From: Micrococcaceae bacterium UBA6021
GTDB taxonomy: Bacteria > Actinomycetota > Actinomycetes > Actinomycetales > Micrococcaceae
Direction of reading: 5' to 3'
DNA: 7,481 nucleotides
NCBI GenBank assembly: GCA_002427975.1
Contig: DIZT01000015.1
Coordinates: 1 to 7,481 of the forward strand
Both the position numbers and the translations under genes were made by a program. Below the pieces are notes generated by a model that had not been told where the DNA came from, did not search any database, and was given only the letters and a program-made list of their open reading frames with translations. Numbering within the stretch: the first letter of the stretch is position 1; every line of letters starts with the position of its first letter. Below are positions 6,221-7,481 of this stretch, one piece after another.

Positions 6221-7334
6221 GGACCAGCAGGAAGAAGTGGACCTGCCAGCTCCCGCCGTGCCCGAACCTGCCCACCCGGCAACCGGCACGCTGTCTCCCG
6301 AACGCGTGGCGGCCAAAGCGCTTGAGACCCGGCTGTTGGGCGGCGAGCGGAAGCTGCGGCGTCGTGAGGTAGCCGCCGGGGCCGGCCTGTCCCTCCTTTC
6401 GGCGCGGAAGCTGTGGCGAGCCCTGGGCTTCCCGAACTTCGGTGACGAAGACGTCGCCTTCACCGAGCGCGACCAGGCAGCGCTGTCCACCGTGGTTGAC
6501 CTGGTCCGCACCGGAGTACTGACCGAAGAAGCCGCCATCTCCGTGACCCGGTCCATCGGGCAAATGACGGACCGCATGGTGGTCTGGCAGATCGAAGCCC
6601 TGGTGGAGGACATGGTCCACGAACAGGGCGTCTCCGACGCCGTGGCCCGCAAGAGACTTGTCAAGGAGCTGCCGGCATTGCTGGACGCGCTGGAACACAT
6701 GCTTGTCTACTCGTGGCGGCGGCAGCTCAACGCAGGCGTCCAGCGCCTGGCCGTGCGCGCCGAGGCAGGCCTGCAGGCCAGCGAAGAGGGCCGCGAGGGT
6801 GACGAAGACGATGCCCCGTTGCCGTTGGCGCGCGCCGTCGGCTTCGCTGACCTGGTGTCCTATACCAGCCTCTCGCGCCGGATGAATGAAAAGACCCTTG
6901 CCCGGCTGGTCCAGCGCTTTGAGAACAAATGCGCCGAGATCATTTCCGTTGGCGGTGGCCGGCTGGTCAAGACCGTGGGCGACGAAGTCCTGTACATCGC
7001 CGAAACGCCGGCTGCCGGAGCCGAGATCTCGCTGGCCCTGGCACAGGCGTTCACCGAAGATGAGATCCTGCCGGAGGCGCGGGTGGCGATGGTCTGGGGC
7101 AGGATCCTTTCCCGGCTGGGCGACATCTACGGCCCCACGGTCAACCTCGCCGCCCGGCTCACAACCTTGGCGGATCCAGGAACGGTCCTGATCGACTCCA
7201 TGACGGCTTCCGCGCTGGACCAGGACAAACGCTTCGTTCTTGTCCCGCAGCCTGCCGAAAATGTGCGTGGTTTCGGCGAAATCCTTCCGGTGCTCCTGGC
7301 CCGCGGACAAGGCAAGGGTCTGGTTGTCGACTAG
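6210..7334 (+). CDS. Class III adenylate cyclase with N-terminal regulatory domain (Rv1264-like)
   Basis: A 374-residue soluble protein predicted to convert ATP to cAMP. The catalytic domain covers about 207-366 and keeps every canonical residue: metal-binding Asp214 (FADLVSYT) and Asp258 (VGDE), adenine-specifying Lys254 and Asp305 (GDIYG), and transition-state Asn312 and Arg316 (VNLAAR). The Lys/Asp pair favours ATP over GTP. Class III enzymes work as dimers. Residues 1-28 are acidic and Pro-rich; residues 30-185 form a helical regulatory half reminiscent of the autoinhibitory, pH-sensing N-terminus of M. tuberculosis Rv1264, with an HTH-like stretch at about 50-105. An acidic linker (190-202) joins the halves. 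No transmembrane segment is present. I prefer ATG 6210 over an in-frame GTG at 6201 because AAGGTGG (6198-6204) is well placed for the ATG. It overlaps the PH-protein gene by 11 bases, indicating coupled translation. The activating signal is unknown. Confidence 0.94.
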   Translation: MNDEDQQEEVDLPAPAVPEPAHPATGTLSPERVAAKALETRLLGGERKLRRREVAAGAGLSLLSARKLWRALGFPNFGDEDVAFTERDQAALSTVVDLVRTGVLTEEAAISVTRSIGQMTDRMVVWQIEALVEDMVHEQGVSDAVARKRLVKELPALLDALEHMLVYSWRRQLNAGVQRLAVRAEAGLQASEEGREGDEDDAPLPLARAVGFADLVSYTSLSRRMNEKTLARLVQRFENKCAEIISVGGGRLVKTVGDEVLYIAETPAAGAEISLALAQAFTEDEILPEARVAMVWGRILSRLGDIYGPTVNLAARLTTLADPGTVLIDSMTASALDQDKRFVLVPQPAENVRGFGEILPVLLARGQGKGLVVD

Positions 7335-7380
7335 CCCGTAACCGGCCCCAGGTATTTATCCACTTGATGGTGGAAGCCGC

Positions 7381-7386
7381 TATAGT
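7381..7386 (+). promoter_or_regulatory. -10 hexamer TATAGT of the next gene
   Basis: TATAGT is close to the consensus TATAAT and lies in the only non-coding gap after the cyclase stop. The start of transcription would fall near 7393, leaving a leader of about 60 bases before the ATG at 7455. The expected -35 position (around 7358-7363) is poor; a TTGATG at 7364-7369 is too close to be its partner. This suggests the last gene is transcribed separately from the cyclase. Confidence 0.55.
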
Positions 7387-7405
7387 CGGTTGTGCCCGGC
7401 TGCAG

Positions 7406-7424
7406 CGGACCGTAAATCGGCCCG
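7406..7424 (+). other. Leader hairpin upstream of the last gene
   Basis: CGGACCG (7406-7412) and CGGCCCG (7418-7424) can pair around the loop TAAAT with six base pairs and one A-C mismatch. It falls inside the predicted 5' leader, about 30 bases before the start codon. It could influence translation or RNA stability, or be a chance product of high G+C. I could not match it to a known riboswitch class. Confidence 0.3.
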
Positions 7425-7454
7425 GCCGGAGGCTTACCTGGGGAGTAAACGGCC

Positions 7455-7481
7455 ATGAAACTTCGCCGATCGGCGCGCGCA
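7455..7481 (+). CDS. Start of an unidentified protein, possibly exported (cut by window edge)
   Basis: Only nine codons are visible (MKLRRSARA). They follow a strong ribosome binding site, GGGGAG at 7440-7445, nine bases before the ATG, and a plausible promoter at 7381. The basic N-terminus (Lys and several Arg) would suit the n-region of a signal peptide or a membrane anchor, but too little is present to name the product. Confidence 0.6.

Noticed and set aside
5955..7310. 451-codon open frame on the minus strand opposite the PH and cyclase genes
   Set aside because: The opposite strand carries complete catalytic motifs; this translation has no recognisable domain.
1..7481. Mobile elements, CRISPR arrays, tRNA or rRNA genes, defence or biosynthetic clusters
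   Set aside because: I found no transposase or integrase motifs, no regularly spaced repeats, no cloverleaf or rRNA signatures; coding style is uniform across the window.

Overview
The window looks like a stretch of housekeeping chromosome from a high-G+C actinobacterium. Arthrobacter or Pseudarthrobacter (Micrococcaceae) is the best guess. The basis is strong G/C bias at third codon positions, a free-standing acyl-CoA carboxylase beta subunit followed by a small epsilon subunit (an actinobacterial arrangement), a Rv1264-type class III nucleotidyl cyclase, and start regions where a TANNNT hexamer lies about six bases before the ATG. I see no mobile element, CRISPR array, tRNA or rRNA.

Left block, minus strand (1-3514). 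Transcription runs right to left through an acyl-CoA carboxylase carboxyltransferase (beta) subunit, an epsilon subunit that overlaps it by 4 bases (ATGA), and, 9 bases further on, a DUF885-family metallopeptidase-like protein that runs off the left edge. The beta and epsilon subunits belong to a biotin-dependent carboxylase making malonyl-CoA and/or methylmalonyl-CoA. The biotin-carrying alpha subunit is not in the window.

Divergent control region (3515-3749). It is about 235 bp between the carboxylase gene and an oppositely oriented SDR gene. It holds a perfect 8-bp inverted repeat with a 6-bp spacer immediately upstream of the SDR -10 hexamer, two smaller palindromes and a 9-bp direct repeat. 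The SDR transcript is probably leaderless.

Right block, plus strand (3750-7334). It contains an HSDL2-like SDR oxidoreductase, then birA (biotin-protein ligase without a repressor domain), a two-TM bacterial-PH-domain protein, and a soluble class III adenylate cyclase with all canonical catalytic residues. The last three genes overlap by 8 and 11 bases and look translationally coupled. A new promoter and ribosome binding site then lead into a gene whose first nine codons end the window.

Functionally, the biotin ligase sits back to back with a biotin-dependent carboxylase operon, a sensible pairing, with an acyl-metabolism-type SDR between them. The PH-domain protein and cyclase add a signalling pair to the biotin ligase operon. 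Nothing here is clearly an undescribed system. The best leads are the operator-like palindrome, the beta-subunit specificity residue, and the HTH-like regulatory half of the cyclase next to a membrane PH protein.
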